From: Bacteroidia bacterium
GTDB taxonomy: Bacteria > Bacteroidota > Bacteroidia > Cytophagales > Cyclobacteriaceae
DNA length: 34,676 nt
Direction of reading: 5' to 3'
NCBI GenBank assembly: GCA_030430325.1
Contig: JAUIFR010000008.1
Coordinates: 1-34,676 of the forward strand
A program made the translations under genes and the position numbers. This document shows positions 7,972 through 16,254 of the stretch, piece after piece (within the stretch, counting starts at the first letter, position 1; the number at the start of each line of letters is the position of its first letter). A model generated the notes under the pieces. It was not told where the DNA came from and ran no database searches. It was given only the letters and a program-made list of their open reading frames with translations.

Positions 7972-9229
7972 TCTGCAATTTAGACTTTTCTTCCTATGTT
8001 TAAATGTATTGCTTGGTACAGTGTACGCGCAAAACACCAGCTCTCCGTATACATTTAATGGCCTCGGAGAGGTTTCGAATACCACCTTAATTCAAAATAA
8101 GGCCATGGGAGGCTTGTCTATGAGTATGTATAACCCATATCATGGTAATATTACGAACCCAGCTGTAATTGCAAAAGTAAAGTTTAGCTTATTTGAGACA
8201 GCACTAGACTTTGAAACAAGACAGTTAAGGTCGAATTCGTCTGACCAGTCCGAGCTCAAGTATAATGGGGGTCTTAATTATTTGACGTTTACCTATCCAG
8301 TTATCAATTCCCGTTGGGGGTTAAGTTTTGGCTTAACACCATATAGCAATGTTAATTATAACCTAAACGATACCCAATCATTACCAAACGAAGATATCGT
8401 AAATTATATTTATAGTGGAGATGGTGGAATAACTCAAGCTTACCTTTCAAATGGCGTATCGTACAAAAATTTTTCGCTTGGGCTTAAGATTAGTTATTTA
8501 TTTGGTGTCATTTCAAATACTACATCTATTACGACAGGCACAGGGCCTACGCTATCACAATATATCTCTGAGTTTAGTGAACAAAGAAGATTTGGTGATT
8601 TTAGCTTTACTTCAGGCATGCATTACGATGCTAAGTTAGGAGAAAATTATAATGTGAATTTCGGAGCGATTTATGAGTTTGCATCTAATATATCGGGGGC
8701 CTCCACTCAAATTTTTAGCCAAAAAAATTATAGTGGAAATAGCATCAATGCCGATACCGTCTTTAGCGAAACAGGAAGTATTGTGTTACCTAGCGGATTC
8801 GGTGCTGGTCTCTCCCTCAGTAAAAATATGACTTGGAAAGTTGGAGTAGATTATCGCATTAAAAATTGGTCCTCCTACCGAAACTTTGATGGTTCCAACC
8901 AATCTTTTAATGATTTTTGGACTATTCGAGTTGGTGGAGCGATCACACCAGACCCAACTTCGGTAAAAAATTATCTTGAGCGAATTACGTATCGCATTGG
9001 TTTTCAGTATGAAAAAACACCATATTTCATAAATTTAACAGCAATTAACAACTTTGGTATCAATTTTGGTATATCATTACCAATAGCTTCTTATTCTAAA
9101 CTGAATTTTGCGTTTGAATTAGGAAGAAGAGGAACAACAAATGCCGGACTAATCCAGGAGGATTACTTTAGGATCTATTTTGGCGCCTCAATTAATGAAT
9201 TTTGGTTTAGAAAAAGAAAATTTGATTAA
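7955..9229 (+). CDS. Putative outer-membrane beta-barrel protein (FadL/OmpP1-like)
   Basis: A predicted exported protein of 424 residues. Residues 1-25 are a signal peptide with a basic start (MNQRRS), a hydrophobic core and cleavage after VYA. The mature start SSPYTFNGLGEVSN followed by KAMGGLSMSMYNPYHGNITN is the N-terminal pattern of FadL-like barrels common in Bacteroidota. The remainder is alternating amphipathic strands rich in Tyr, Asn and Gly. The substrate is unknown; hydrophobic transport is only a family suggestion. Overlap with coaX and a 20-nt gap to the TPR gene indicate one operon. Confidence 0.78.
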   Translation: MNQRRSLQFRLFFLCLNVLLGTVYAQNTSSPYTFNGLGEVSNTTLIQNKAMGGLSMSMYNPYHGNITNPAVIAKVKFSLFETALDFETRQLRSNSSDQSELKYNGGLNYLTFTYPVINSRWGLSFGLTPYSNVNYNLNDTQSLPNEDIVNYIYSGDGGITQAYLSNGVSYKNFSLGLKISYLFGVISNTTSITTGTGPTLSQYISEFSEQRRFGDFSFTSGMHYDAKLGENYNVNFGAIYEFASNISGASTQIFSQKNYSGNSINADTVFSETGSIVLPSGFGAGLSLSKNMTWKVGVDYRIKNWSSYRNFDGSNQSFNDFWTIRVGGAITPDPTSVKNYLERITYRIGFQYEKTPYFINLTAINNFGINFGISLPIASYSKLNFAFELGRRGTTNAGLIQEDYFRIYFGASINEFWFRKRKFD

Positions 9230-9249
9230 TGTAAGACTAAACAAGAAGG

Positions 9250-10554
9250 ATGATGAGTTATAAAGGATTATTAGCAATACTATATTTGTCCATTTCCTAT
9301 TTTGGGATTGCCCAAGGTACATGGAATTGGCCAGAGGATAAAGCCACAGCAGAAGAAAAAAATGCTATTTATACAGACTATGTTAAGCAAGGTAGCTTCA
9401 AAGAAGCCCAAGCGGCACATTATTGGCTACTTACTAATGCTCCCGATCTTAATCCGTCACTATATATTAATGGAGCAAAGCTTTATAAAGGTTTGGCCGA
9501 CAGCGAAAAGGATCCGGCTCGTAAGATTATTTTACAAGACTCTGCCTTATTAATGTATGACTTGCGCATTAAGTATTTCCAAAAGGAAGCAAAAGTTATT
9601 AATCGTAAGGCATATACGGCGTATAAATATTATAAGGGAAGAGAAGATAAACATGAGGAGCTACTTGCTATATTACAAAAAGCATTTAAACTAAATGGTA
9701 ATAAAGTTTATGATAACAACCTAGTGGCCTATATGGATGCTGTAAGGCGAATCCAACATAAAACAAAAAAATTCAGTCAAGATGAAATTTTTGCTATGTA
9801 TGATGAGGTATCGGCTATTATAAAATATAAGATTGGTGCCAATAGTCAAAAGGCGGAAAAACTTAAGGGTTATCAGGACACGATCGACAAAATGCTTACC
9901 GACATGATTGGTGAAGTTGACTGTGCCTTTATTGACGATAAGTTAGGCCCAAAGCTTGACGCGGATCCAACCGATGTAAATCTAGCCAAAAAAATAGTTC
10001 AACTTTCATTAGCTGGAAAATGTTCGGACAGTCCTCTATTTTTACAAGCGGCTAAAATTGTACATAAAGGAGAGCCTACGCATGGCATGGCGAAAGTAAT
10101 TGCATTAAAGTGTGAAGCTAGTAAGGATTATGACTGTGCCTTAAGTTTCTTTTCGGAGGCCGCTGAGTTAGGTGAAACAAACGTTGAAAAAGCTGAAATG
10201 TACATGGAAATTGGTGACTTGTATGCAAAGCGAGGAAATAAGTCAAAAGCACGTGAATATTATCTAAAAACAGCCAATACAGACCCTTCCATGAAGAAGG
10301 CCTACAGTCAAATTGGGTATTTGTATTTCAAAAGTTATGATGACTGTAAACAAGGGGTAAGCCGTGTGGATGATCGAGCTGTATTTATTGCTGCTTATGA
10401 AATGTTCAAGAGAGGTGGTAATTCTTCTGGGATGAACAATGCCAAGGAGCAGTTTCCGTCAATGGAAGAGATTTTCAGTGAAGGAAAAGAATTAGGACAA
10501 TCGGTGAAGGTTGGATGCTGGATTGGTGAGACGGTCACTATTCAAAAAAGATAA
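9250..10554 (+). CDS. Secreted or periplasmic TPR-repeat protein
   Basis: 434 residues. The signal peptide is MMSYKGLLAILYLSISYFGI with cleavage after AQ. The mature protein begins GTWNWPEDKATAEEKNAIYT. TPR-like helical pairs are clearest at about residues 275-365, with ALSFFSEAAEL, AEMYMEIGDLYAKRGNKSKA and AYSQIGYLYFKS. An AGAAGG at 9244-9249 abuts the first ATG (9250) and lies 3 nt before the second (9253), which may be the real start. Proteins of this kind follow coaX and an OMP in many Bacteroidota (from memory), suggesting a scaffold role in envelope assembly; no enzyme motif is visible. Confidence 0.82.
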   Translation: MMSYKGLLAILYLSISYFGIAQGTWNWPEDKATAEEKNAIYTDYVKQGSFKEAQAAHYWLLTNAPDLNPSLYINGAKLYKGLADSEKDPARKIILQDSALLMYDLRIKYFQKEAKVINRKAYTAYKYYKGREDKHEELLAILQKAFKLNGNKVYDNNLVAYMDAVRRIQHKTKKFSQDEIFAMYDEVSAIIKYKIGANSQKAEKLKGYQDTIDKMLTDMIGEVDCAFIDDKLGPKLDADPTDVNLAKKIVQLSLAGKCSDSPLFLQAAKIVHKGEPTHGMAKVIALKCEASKDYDCALSFFSEAAELGETNVEKAEMYMEIGDLYAKRGNKSKAREYYLKTANTDPSMKKAYSQIGYLYFKSYDDCKQGVSRVDDRAVFIAAYEMFKRGGNSSGMNNAKEQFPSMEEIFSEGKELGQSVKVGCWIGETVTIQKR

Positions 10555-10567
10555 AAATATTGATTTT

Positions 10568-10592
10568 GGGAGTGGGTTTAACTCACTCCTTT
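10568..10592 (+). terminator. Intrinsic terminator after the TPR gene
   Basis: Stem GGAGTGGG / CTCACTCC (one G-T pair) with a TTTAA-type loop, followed by TTTAATTATT. It ends the coaX-OMP-TPR operon 14 nt past the stop codon. Confidence 0.7.
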
Positions 10593-10622
10593 AATTATTA
10601 ATCAACCTGTTTGCACCAGGAT

Positions 10623-11570
10623 ATGGAAAATAATTATTTAATACTACTATACTACTGCTATAGCCCCATTGAGGATACAGCCAGTTTTCGGAATGAGCAC
10701 CATCAGCTCTGCCTGGAATTAGATTTGCGGGGACGAATCATCATAGCTCCTGAGGGCTTAAACGGAACGGTATCTGGGCTAAAAGCCAATTGTGAAAAAT
10801 ACATGGAGGCCATCCAACGAGATGAGCGCTTTAAATCAACTGAATTTAAAGTGGAGCCATACCATCAGCATGCTTTTCAAAAGCTCCATGTCAGAGAAAA
10901 ATCTGAAATTGTGAACTTGGGTGCACCAGAAATAGACCCTAATCAGCAAACAGGCAAGCATTTGGAGCCCGAGGAGTTCCTGGCAATGAAAGATGAGCAT
11001 GATGTAGTCATTTTAGATGTCCGATCAAATTATGAACACAAGTTAGGAAAGTTTAAAGATGCCAAAACGCTTGACATTGATAACTTCCGAGATTTTCCCG
11101 ATAAAATTCAAGAGCTTGAGGAGCTTAAATCCAAGAAAGTAATTACATATTGTACGGGAGGTATTAAGTGTGAGAAAGCATCTGCCATGTTGCTTAAAAG
11201 CGGGTTCAAAGACGTGTATCAACTTAAAGGAGGCATTATTAAATATGGTTTAGAGGCTGGCGGGGAAGATTTTGAGGGCAAATGCTATGTATTTGATAAC
11301 CGAATTGCCGTAGTTGTAAATGCTGTAAACCCAAGTGTAGTGGCAACATGCTATATCTGCAATGAGCCCAATGACAGAATGGTAAACTGCGCTAACCCAA
11401 CATGTAATATTCATGTCCCAATTTGTGAAGCCTGTGGTGTGAAATACGAGGGCGCTTGCTCCTCAACTTGCCAATCGCACCCTGATAAACGTGCTTATGA
11501 TGGTACGGGATACTATGCCACTCAAATGAATGGCTATAATCCTTATCGTTGCTCTGTTCGCAAGGAATAG
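10623..11570 (+). CDS. trhO: tRNA uridine-34 hydroxylase, rhodanese family
   Basis: Hydroxylates uridine 34 of certain tRNAs, giving 5-hydroxyuridine (established for the YceA/TrhO family). With ATG 10623 the protein has 315 residues; a TTG at 10611 would add four. Residues 1-100 form the acylphosphatase-like N-terminal domain with GRIIIAPEGLNGTVSG. Residues 110-215 form the rhodanese domain, with LDVRSNYEHKLGKF and active-site C177 in ITYCTGGIKCEKAS. The C-terminal part is Cys-rich: CYICNEP, NCANPTCN, CEACG and CSSTC, a probable metal site usual in this subgroup. It stands alone between a terminator and a non-coding gap. Confidence 0.93.
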   Translation: MENNYLILLYYCYSPIEDTASFRNEHHQLCLELDLRGRIIIAPEGLNGTVSGLKANCEKYMEAIQRDERFKSTEFKVEPYHQHAFQKLHVREKSEIVNLGAPEIDPNQQTGKHLEPEEFLAMKDEHDVVILDVRSNYEHKLGKFKDAKTLDIDNFRDFPDKIQELEELKSKKVITYCTGGIKCEKASAMLLKSGFKDVYQLKGGIIKYGLEAGGEDFEGKCYVFDNRIAVVVNAVNPSVVATCYICNEPNDRMVNCANPTCNIHVPICEACGVKYEGACSSTCQSHPDKRAYDGTGYYATQMNGYNPYRCSVRKE

Positions 11571-11585
11571 GTTAAAGTTTAACCT
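11569..11585 (+). terminator. Short hairpin at the trhO stop
   Basis: AGGTTAAA and TTTAACCT are perfect reverse complements around one base, overlapping the end of the TAG stop. No clear T run follows, so terminator activity is uncertain. Confidence 0.35.
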
Positions 11586-11654
11586 GATATCCTCTTAATT
11601 TAGACGAAAAAACTAAATCAAATTACCTGACTAGCTGCTAAAATACCGAACTGA

Positions 11655-11684
11655 ATCCTGGCGCAGGTTCCCCGAACCTGCGCC
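11655..11684 (+). repeat. GC-rich hairpin, left member of inverted pair
   Basis: Stem GGCGCAGGTTC / GAACCTGCGCC is perfect over 11 bp with loop CCC. Its base composition contrasts sharply with the AT-rich surroundings. It repeats in inverted orientation at 11771-11800 with one mismatch over 30 bp. Confidence 0.82.
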
Positions 11685-11770
11685 CATATGGTGCTCAACT
11701 AATTTGAACCCAAAATATGCAAATCATTGTTGGTTTTTATTTGATTTCTGGCCAAGATAAATTACGCTAA

Positions 11771-11800
11771 GGCACAGGTTCGGGGAACCTGCGCCAGGAT
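11771..11800 (-). repeat. GC-rich hairpin, right member of inverted pair
   Basis: The reverse complement matches 11655-11684 at 29 of 30 positions; arms are GGCACAGGTTC and GAACCTGCGCC. The two hairpins face each other across 86 bp, the layout of REP doublets (BIMEs) or a miniature transposon. Confidence 0.82.
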
Positions 11801-12090
11801 AATCTTATTTCATCAATGGGCATGAAAGCGGATACCCATATCAAATTATCTGCAAATTATTCGTATTTTATTCGAAAGACTCATTGCTGTCTTTTAAAGT
11901 TTTCTTGAAGTGGCAATACCAGACTTATAATCCTCTATAAAAGCCAATAGCGCCCGAAGACGCTATTAACCCATAATCAAAAAACAAAAAAGTGATCTTT
12001 AATATCTTTAAACTTTCATACTCATTTTTTTTCATTCGCATTCACCAACATAATATGGAGTAAATTAACTTGGTGTACAAATTTTATGAG

Positions 12091-12711
12091 CTACGCCTTA
12101 GTATAAAGGATAAATTTCTCGTTAAAATATTCATTATCAAACATTTCTGATAATAAAATTTTTTTAAACTTTTTTTTCGTATCTTCTAACTCATGGGTAA
12201 GATCTCCGCCCTTAAGGCAAAAATATCCATTAGGAAATTTATTTTTGGAGTGGTTATTGAATTTATTTTTCGACCAATGAATAATTTTTGACATGTGCGC
12301 AACGGCTCTACAAATAACAAAATCAATTTTTACATCCACATCTTCTGCACGATTATGCCAAACAGTCACATTTTGCAGGTTGAGTATGCTGCAAATTTCC
12401 TTAAGCACCATAGCTTTTTTACCAATAGAATCCACCAAATGAAAGTGTACATTTGGAAAATAGATCGCCAAAGGTATGCCAGGCAACCCTCCCCCACTGC
12501 CAATATCCATGATGGTAGTATCTTTTTTGAAGGTAACTACTTTTGCAATGCTCAAGGCATGAAGCAAATGATGCATCTTAAAAGATGAGGTATCCTTCCT
12601 TGAAATTAAATTAATTTTAGCATTCCATTGCAAGAGTTCTTGCTCATACAAATGCAACCGGGTGGCTTGATCTTGGGTTATTTCATCAAAATATTGCCTG
12701 ATTTCATCCAT
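12091..12711 (-). CDS. rsmG: 16S rRNA (guanine-527-N7)-methyltransferase
   Basis: Methylates G527 of 16S rRNA using SAM; cytosolic. The protein has 206 residues, the usual length. Motifs: LLQWNAKINLISRKD, HHLLHALSI, then the SAM-binding MDIGSGGGLPGIPLAIYFPN, HLVDSIGKKAMVLKEI and FVICRAVAHMSKI. Its ATG overlaps the TAA stop of the upstream lipoprotein gene (TAATG), preceded by a GGAG ribosome site inside that gene, so translation is coupled. It is the last gene of the mnmA-lipoprotein-rsmG operon. Confidence 0.95.
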   Translation of the reverse strand: MDEIRQYFDEITQDQATRLHLYEQELLQWNAKINLISRKDTSSFKMHHLLHALSIAKVVTFKKDTTIMDIGSGGGLPGIPLAIYFPNVHFHLVDSIGKKAMVLKEICSILNLQNVTVWHNRAEDVDVKIDFVICRAVAHMSKIIHWSKNKFNNHSKNKFPNGYFCLKGGDLTHELEDTKKKFKKILLSEMFDNEYFNEKFILYTKA

Positions 12712-13415
12712 TACTCCTGGCCGTGCTCGATTAAGGTCTCTTTATATTCCACCCCCGCTACAACTTCTCCTGCACAGCCTACTTGCCCACAATAATCATA
12801 GTAGATTATTTCTTTATAGGCCAGGCCAATATTTGCAGCATAGATTTCATGCCGTTTATCGGTAAATGTGAACTCATCCTCTTGGAGATTTTGTAAGACC
12901 TTTAGCGTGTTATCATATGTTTGACCACCAATTATGCTTGCTTCATCTATGTATTCTATTTCAACGGCATCACTATCTTTTACATTATAGATATTCATAT
13001 CCCATAAAAGGCCTTTTTCACTGGGAAACTTGAGTTTTACATATGGAATATTGCTTTGTACCAGCACAGCTTGCTGCTCAGATCTACGGGCCGTCCAAAT
13101 GGAGTCAAACATCCATGGCTGATCGGGACTCGCTCGCTTATAACGTTCCAACATATAACTTAGCGTACCAGCTTCATTCGTGAATGTATCGGCAACAACT
13201 TCCTTTAATTGATAAAAGAGGCTATCATTATCGTCTGCAACATATATGGCGATGTCCTCAACATCATATATCCGATATTGTCCAATTTCCAACGGAAAAT
13301 ACTCCCAACCAAAATCTACATCGCCAGGTTGTATTTCATCAACAGAGCAAGACATAAATATTCCTGATGCCAAAAAAACTACAAATACCTTAAAAAAAAT
13401 ACTTGAACAATTCAT
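12711..13415 (-). CDS. Predicted lipoprotein of unknown function
   Basis: 234 residues. The signal peptide has a hydrophobic core (VFVVFLASGIF) and lipobox FMSC, giving lipidated C23 followed by SVDEIQPGD. The mature part contains FGWEYFPLEIGQYRIYDVED, a beginning common in Bacteroidota lipoproteins of this type, then mostly beta-strands and a late EIIYYDYCGQVGCAG with two Cys. I do not recognise a named family. It lies between mnmA (6-nt gap) and rsmG (1-nt overlap), so it is co-expressed with tRNA and rRNA modification genes without an obvious functional link. Confidence 0.85.
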   Translation of the reverse strand: MNCSSIFFKVFVVFLASGIFMSCSVDEIQPGDVDFGWEYFPLEIGQYRIYDVEDIAIYVADDNDSLFYQLKEVVADTFTNEAGTLSYMLERYKRASPDQPWMFDSIWTARRSEQQAVLVQSNIPYVKLKFPSEKGLLWDMNIYNVKDSDAVEIEYIDEASIIGGQTYDNTLKVLQNLQEDEFTFTDKRHEIYAANIGLAYKEIIYYDYCGQVGCAGEVVAGVEYKETLIEHGQE

Positions 13416-13421
13416 TTCAAA

Positions 13422-14531
13422 TTATTGTTTAAATGAACGGAGTATCCACCCACCACCAATCACATCATCTCCCTCATAAAATACCGCTGCTTGACCTGGT
13501 GCAATAGCATTAACCCCTTTTCCGAAGAAAACCTTCATCACATCACCGCTTTGCTCTATCACTGCAGGTGTACCCGAATCATTATAACGAACTTTGGTAA
13601 CAGTATCCATCCTTTGTCCATTTAGATCAGTGTACTTACTCATCACTAATTGGTTTACATACATACCATCTCGGGCCAATTCATCAAAGGTTCCTAGCAC
13701 AACTTTGTTTTGATCTTTATTAATTTCAGTCACATAAACCGGGTAACCCAGTGCTACGCCCAAACCTTTACGCTGACCTACTGTATAATAGGGATACCCT
13801 TTATGGTTCCCAATAACCGTGCCATCTTCTAACACAAACTCACCACCTGCTACTTTTTCTGCAAGCCCTGGCACTCTCCTATTTAAAAACCCTCGGTAGT
13901 CATTATCAGGCACAAAGCAAATCTCATAGGATTCTGGCTTATTCAACAATGCCTTAAAGCCACGCTCAGCAGCCAACTCCCTAATTTGCGCCTTTGTAAG
14001 GTCACCAAGAGGCAACATTGTGCGACTTAAGCTCTTTTGAGAAACACCCCAAAGCGCATAGGACTGATCCTTATCAAGATCTACTCCTTTCGAAATCACA
14101 TATCGCCCATTTTCTTCACGAACCTTTGCATAATGCCCAGTAGCGATATAATCACAGTCCAGCTGATCAGCACGCCGTAACAAAGCATCCCATTTTATAT
14201 GTGTATTACATAATACACAAGGGTTTGGTGTACGCCCTCCAATATACTCCGAGGTGAAGTGATTAATAACATAATCGCCAAATTCCTCACGTATATCTAA
14301 GATATAATGAGGAAAACCAAGCCCAACAGCTATGTTCCGAGCATCATTAATAGAGTCCAAGCTACAGCAGCCTGTCTCTTTTTTGGATGATGATGAGCCT
14401 GAACTTGCGTAATCCCAAGTCTTCATCGTCATACCAATGATCTCATAACCTTGCTCGTGCAATAGCACCGCTGCTACAGAGCTATCAATACCCCCACTCA
14501 TCGCTACCAATACCCTTCCCTTTTTGCTCAT
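13422..14531 (-). CDS. mnmA: tRNA-specific 2-thiouridylase
   Basis: Inserts sulfur at C2 of the wobble uridine in Glu, Gln and Lys tRNAs, using ATP. 369 residues. N-terminal PP-loop VLVAMSGGIDSSVAAVLL; nucleophile Cys108 in NPCVLCNTHIKWD; second catalytic Cys205 in SYEICFVPDNDYRGFL; central HKGYPYYTVGQRKGLGVALG; C-terminal beta-barrel ending GQAAVFYEGDDVIGGGWI. An insert ASSGSSSSKKETGCCS near residues 42-57 is the usual CCS-type loop. It is first in an operon with a lipoprotein gene and rsmG. The 238-bp region upstream is shared with the divergent M28 peptidase gene and should hold both promoters. Confidence 0.96.
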   Translation of the reverse strand: MSKKGRVLVAMSGGIDSSVAAVLLHEQGYEIIGMTMKTWDYASSGSSSSKKETGCCSLDSINDARNIAVGLGFPHYILDIREEFGDYVINHFTSEYIGGRTPNPCVLCNTHIKWDALLRRADQLDCDYIATGHYAKVREENGRYVISKGVDLDKDQSYALWGVSQKSLSRTMLPLGDLTKAQIRELAAERGFKALLNKPESYEICFVPDNDYRGFLNRRVPGLAEKVAGGEFVLEDGTVIGNHKGYPYYTVGQRKGLGVALGYPVYVTEINKDQNKVVLGTFDELARDGMYVNQLVMSKYTDLNGQRMDTVTKVRYNDSGTPAVIEQSGDVMKVFFGKGVNAIAPGQAAVFYEGDDVIGGGWILRSFKQ

Positions 14532-14769
14532 GCTATCTTTTAATTATATATACGAATTTTTTGGTAAAATAGTTTCATATATAAAATTACAATATTTTTG
14601 GCTAACTTACACAAATATGCATGATTGAGATACAAATTACACACCTAAGGCTCCTAAAACAGAAAATACAAGTTAAATTCATTCAAAAGTGATTTTTATA
14701 TTCATTTTGAACATTCTTTAAGCTCATCTATGGTTAATTTAGGGTCAATAATTTTTAAAAATAATAGTT

Positions 14770-16254
14770 ATGCAAGTAAATTTTATACGGCAATACTTGG
14801 TCCCCGTTTTTTCATTAAGCTTGATCATCATTTTTTATACCTGCCAAGAGAAAAAAAATGCTGATGGTTTGTCTGATATATTCTCAAAAATTGATACAGA
14901 GGCTTTGACTTTGTCAACTGCTTACTCAGATCTCAAAGACGCAACCGAACAGATTGGTCATAGGCTATCGGCCACTGAAAATGGCAAAATGGCTGAAGAA
15001 TTTACATTTAATTTGTTTAAAAAATATGGGTATGAGCCAAAGTATCAGGAATTTGAAATGGAATCATGGGTACGTGGCACAATGAGTCTAACAATTGGCT
15101 TAGAAGAAGATTCAATGAAGCAAATGCGTGCGGTTACGCTTGGTCATTCTCCTGAAGAGGCAGAAGCTACTGGTGAAATTATTGATATGGGCAATGGGCT
15201 CCCTGCTGACTATGAGGGCAGAGAAGAAGAGGTGAAAGGGAAAATAGTATTGGCTTTTGTTGGATTATTACCAGGGGATGAAGAACTGAAAAACTTGCAC
15301 CGCTCCGAAAAAACAGACCTAGCTGAAAAACATGGTGCAAAAGGTATCATTATCATTAATAAAGCCAAAGGAAACATACTTTTTACAGGTACCGCTTCAA
15401 TTACAGGGGTGCTGATAACAATCCCTGCTGTAAGTATAACATTTGAAGATGGCATGGCACTCAAAGAGCAAGTGGCTGCAGCCAATTTGAATGCACACAT
15501 CAAAATGACCAATACAAGTCAAATACAAACTGCAAGAAACGTTATCGCAACGCTTGAGGGAAGTGAATTACCAGAAGAAAAAATAATTTTTTGCGGGCAC
15601 TTAGATTCATGGGATTTGAGCAGTGGAGTAGCTGACAACGGAATTGGAGCATTTACTATTATTGACATTGCTCGAATTTTTAAGAAGTTGGACTTAGAGC
15701 CTAAACGAACCATTGAGTTTGTAATGTATATGGGTGAAGAACAAGGATTATTTGGCTCGAAAGCTATGGTTAAAAAACTGCAAGACGAAAACAACTTTGG
15801 TCAAATAAAATATATTTTTAATGTAGACAGAGAAGGTAACCCCATCGGATTTAATCATTTTGGAAGAGATGAAGCAACAGCATTTTTTACTAAAGTAGGA
15901 GGCATAATTAATAAAATCGATACAACATTTAAAAATGCCAATAAGAATCATCCAGAGCTGCACAGTGACCATCAGCCCTTTTTGCAACTTGGCGTCCCTG
16001 TACTGCAACCGGTAAGTAATTTACTGCCCATTGTATATGATTGCTATCACGCTGATTGTGATGAACTTGACGTAATTACAGAACCTCAGCTGCTTAATAG
16101 TGTAAGGTTTATTGGCATGATGCTATATGCACTTTCGGATGCAGAAAAGCTTCCTGCACAATGCTATCAGTCCGAAGATGAAATTAAAAATTTCTTTTTG
16201 AAGACTAATTTAAAAGAGGAGTTGATGGCCGGTGGCAATTGGCGATGGGAGTAA
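14770..16254 (+). CDS. Exported M28-family zinc peptidase with PA domain
   Basis: 494 residues, aminopeptidase/carboxypeptidase-Q type. The N-terminal hydrophobic segment (VFSLSLIIIFYTC) is followed by polar residues; C25 could be lipidated although Thr at -1 is atypical. Residues about 120-250 form a protease-associated insert. The M28 core shows H277 in GHLDSW, D289 in ADNGIGAF, E323/E324 in MGEEQGLFGS, D353 in NVDREGN and H427 in CYHADCDELDVI: the full di-zinc set. It probably trims peptides in the periplasm or at the cell surface. Its last 88 bp overlap the 3' end of the opposing CHAT gene, an unusually long convergent overlap. Confidence 0.9.
   Translation: MQVNFIRQYLVPVFSLSLIIIFYTCQEKKNADGLSDIFSKIDTEALTLSTAYSDLKDATEQIGHRLSATENGKMAEEFTFNLFKKYGYEPKYQEFEMESWVRGTMSLTIGLEEDSMKQMRAVTLGHSPEEAEATGEIIDMGNGLPADYEGREEEVKGKIVLAFVGLLPGDEELKNLHRSEKTDLAEKHGAKGIIIINKAKGNILFTGTASITGVLITIPAVSITFEDGMALKEQVAAANLNAHIKMTNTSQIQTARNVIATLEGSELPEEKIIFCGHLDSWDLSSGVADNGIGAFTIIDIARIFKKLDLEPKRTIEFVMYMGEEQGLFGSKAMVKKLQDENNFGQIKYIFNVDREGNPIGFNHFGRDEATAFFTKVGGIINKIDTTFKNANKNHPELHSDHQPFLQLGVPVLQPVSNLLPIVYDCYHADCDELDVITEPQLLNSVRFIGMMLYALSDAEKLPAQCYQSEDEIKNFFLKTNLKEELMAGGNWRWE

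Larger units (their letters stand above)
11571..12090. other. 520-bp non-coding gap between convergent trhO and rsmG
   Basis: No credible gene was found; the longest small frames are under about 35 codons and lack family signals. The gap contains an inverted pair of GC-rich hairpins (11655-11684 and 11771-11800). A third hairpin lies at 11946-11967 (AATAGCG / CGCTATT). The rest is AT-rich. Confidence 0.7.

Noticed and set aside
11817..11910. 30-codon frame in the trhO-rsmG gap
   Set aside because: No ribosome site, no recognisable composition or motif, and length expected by chance.
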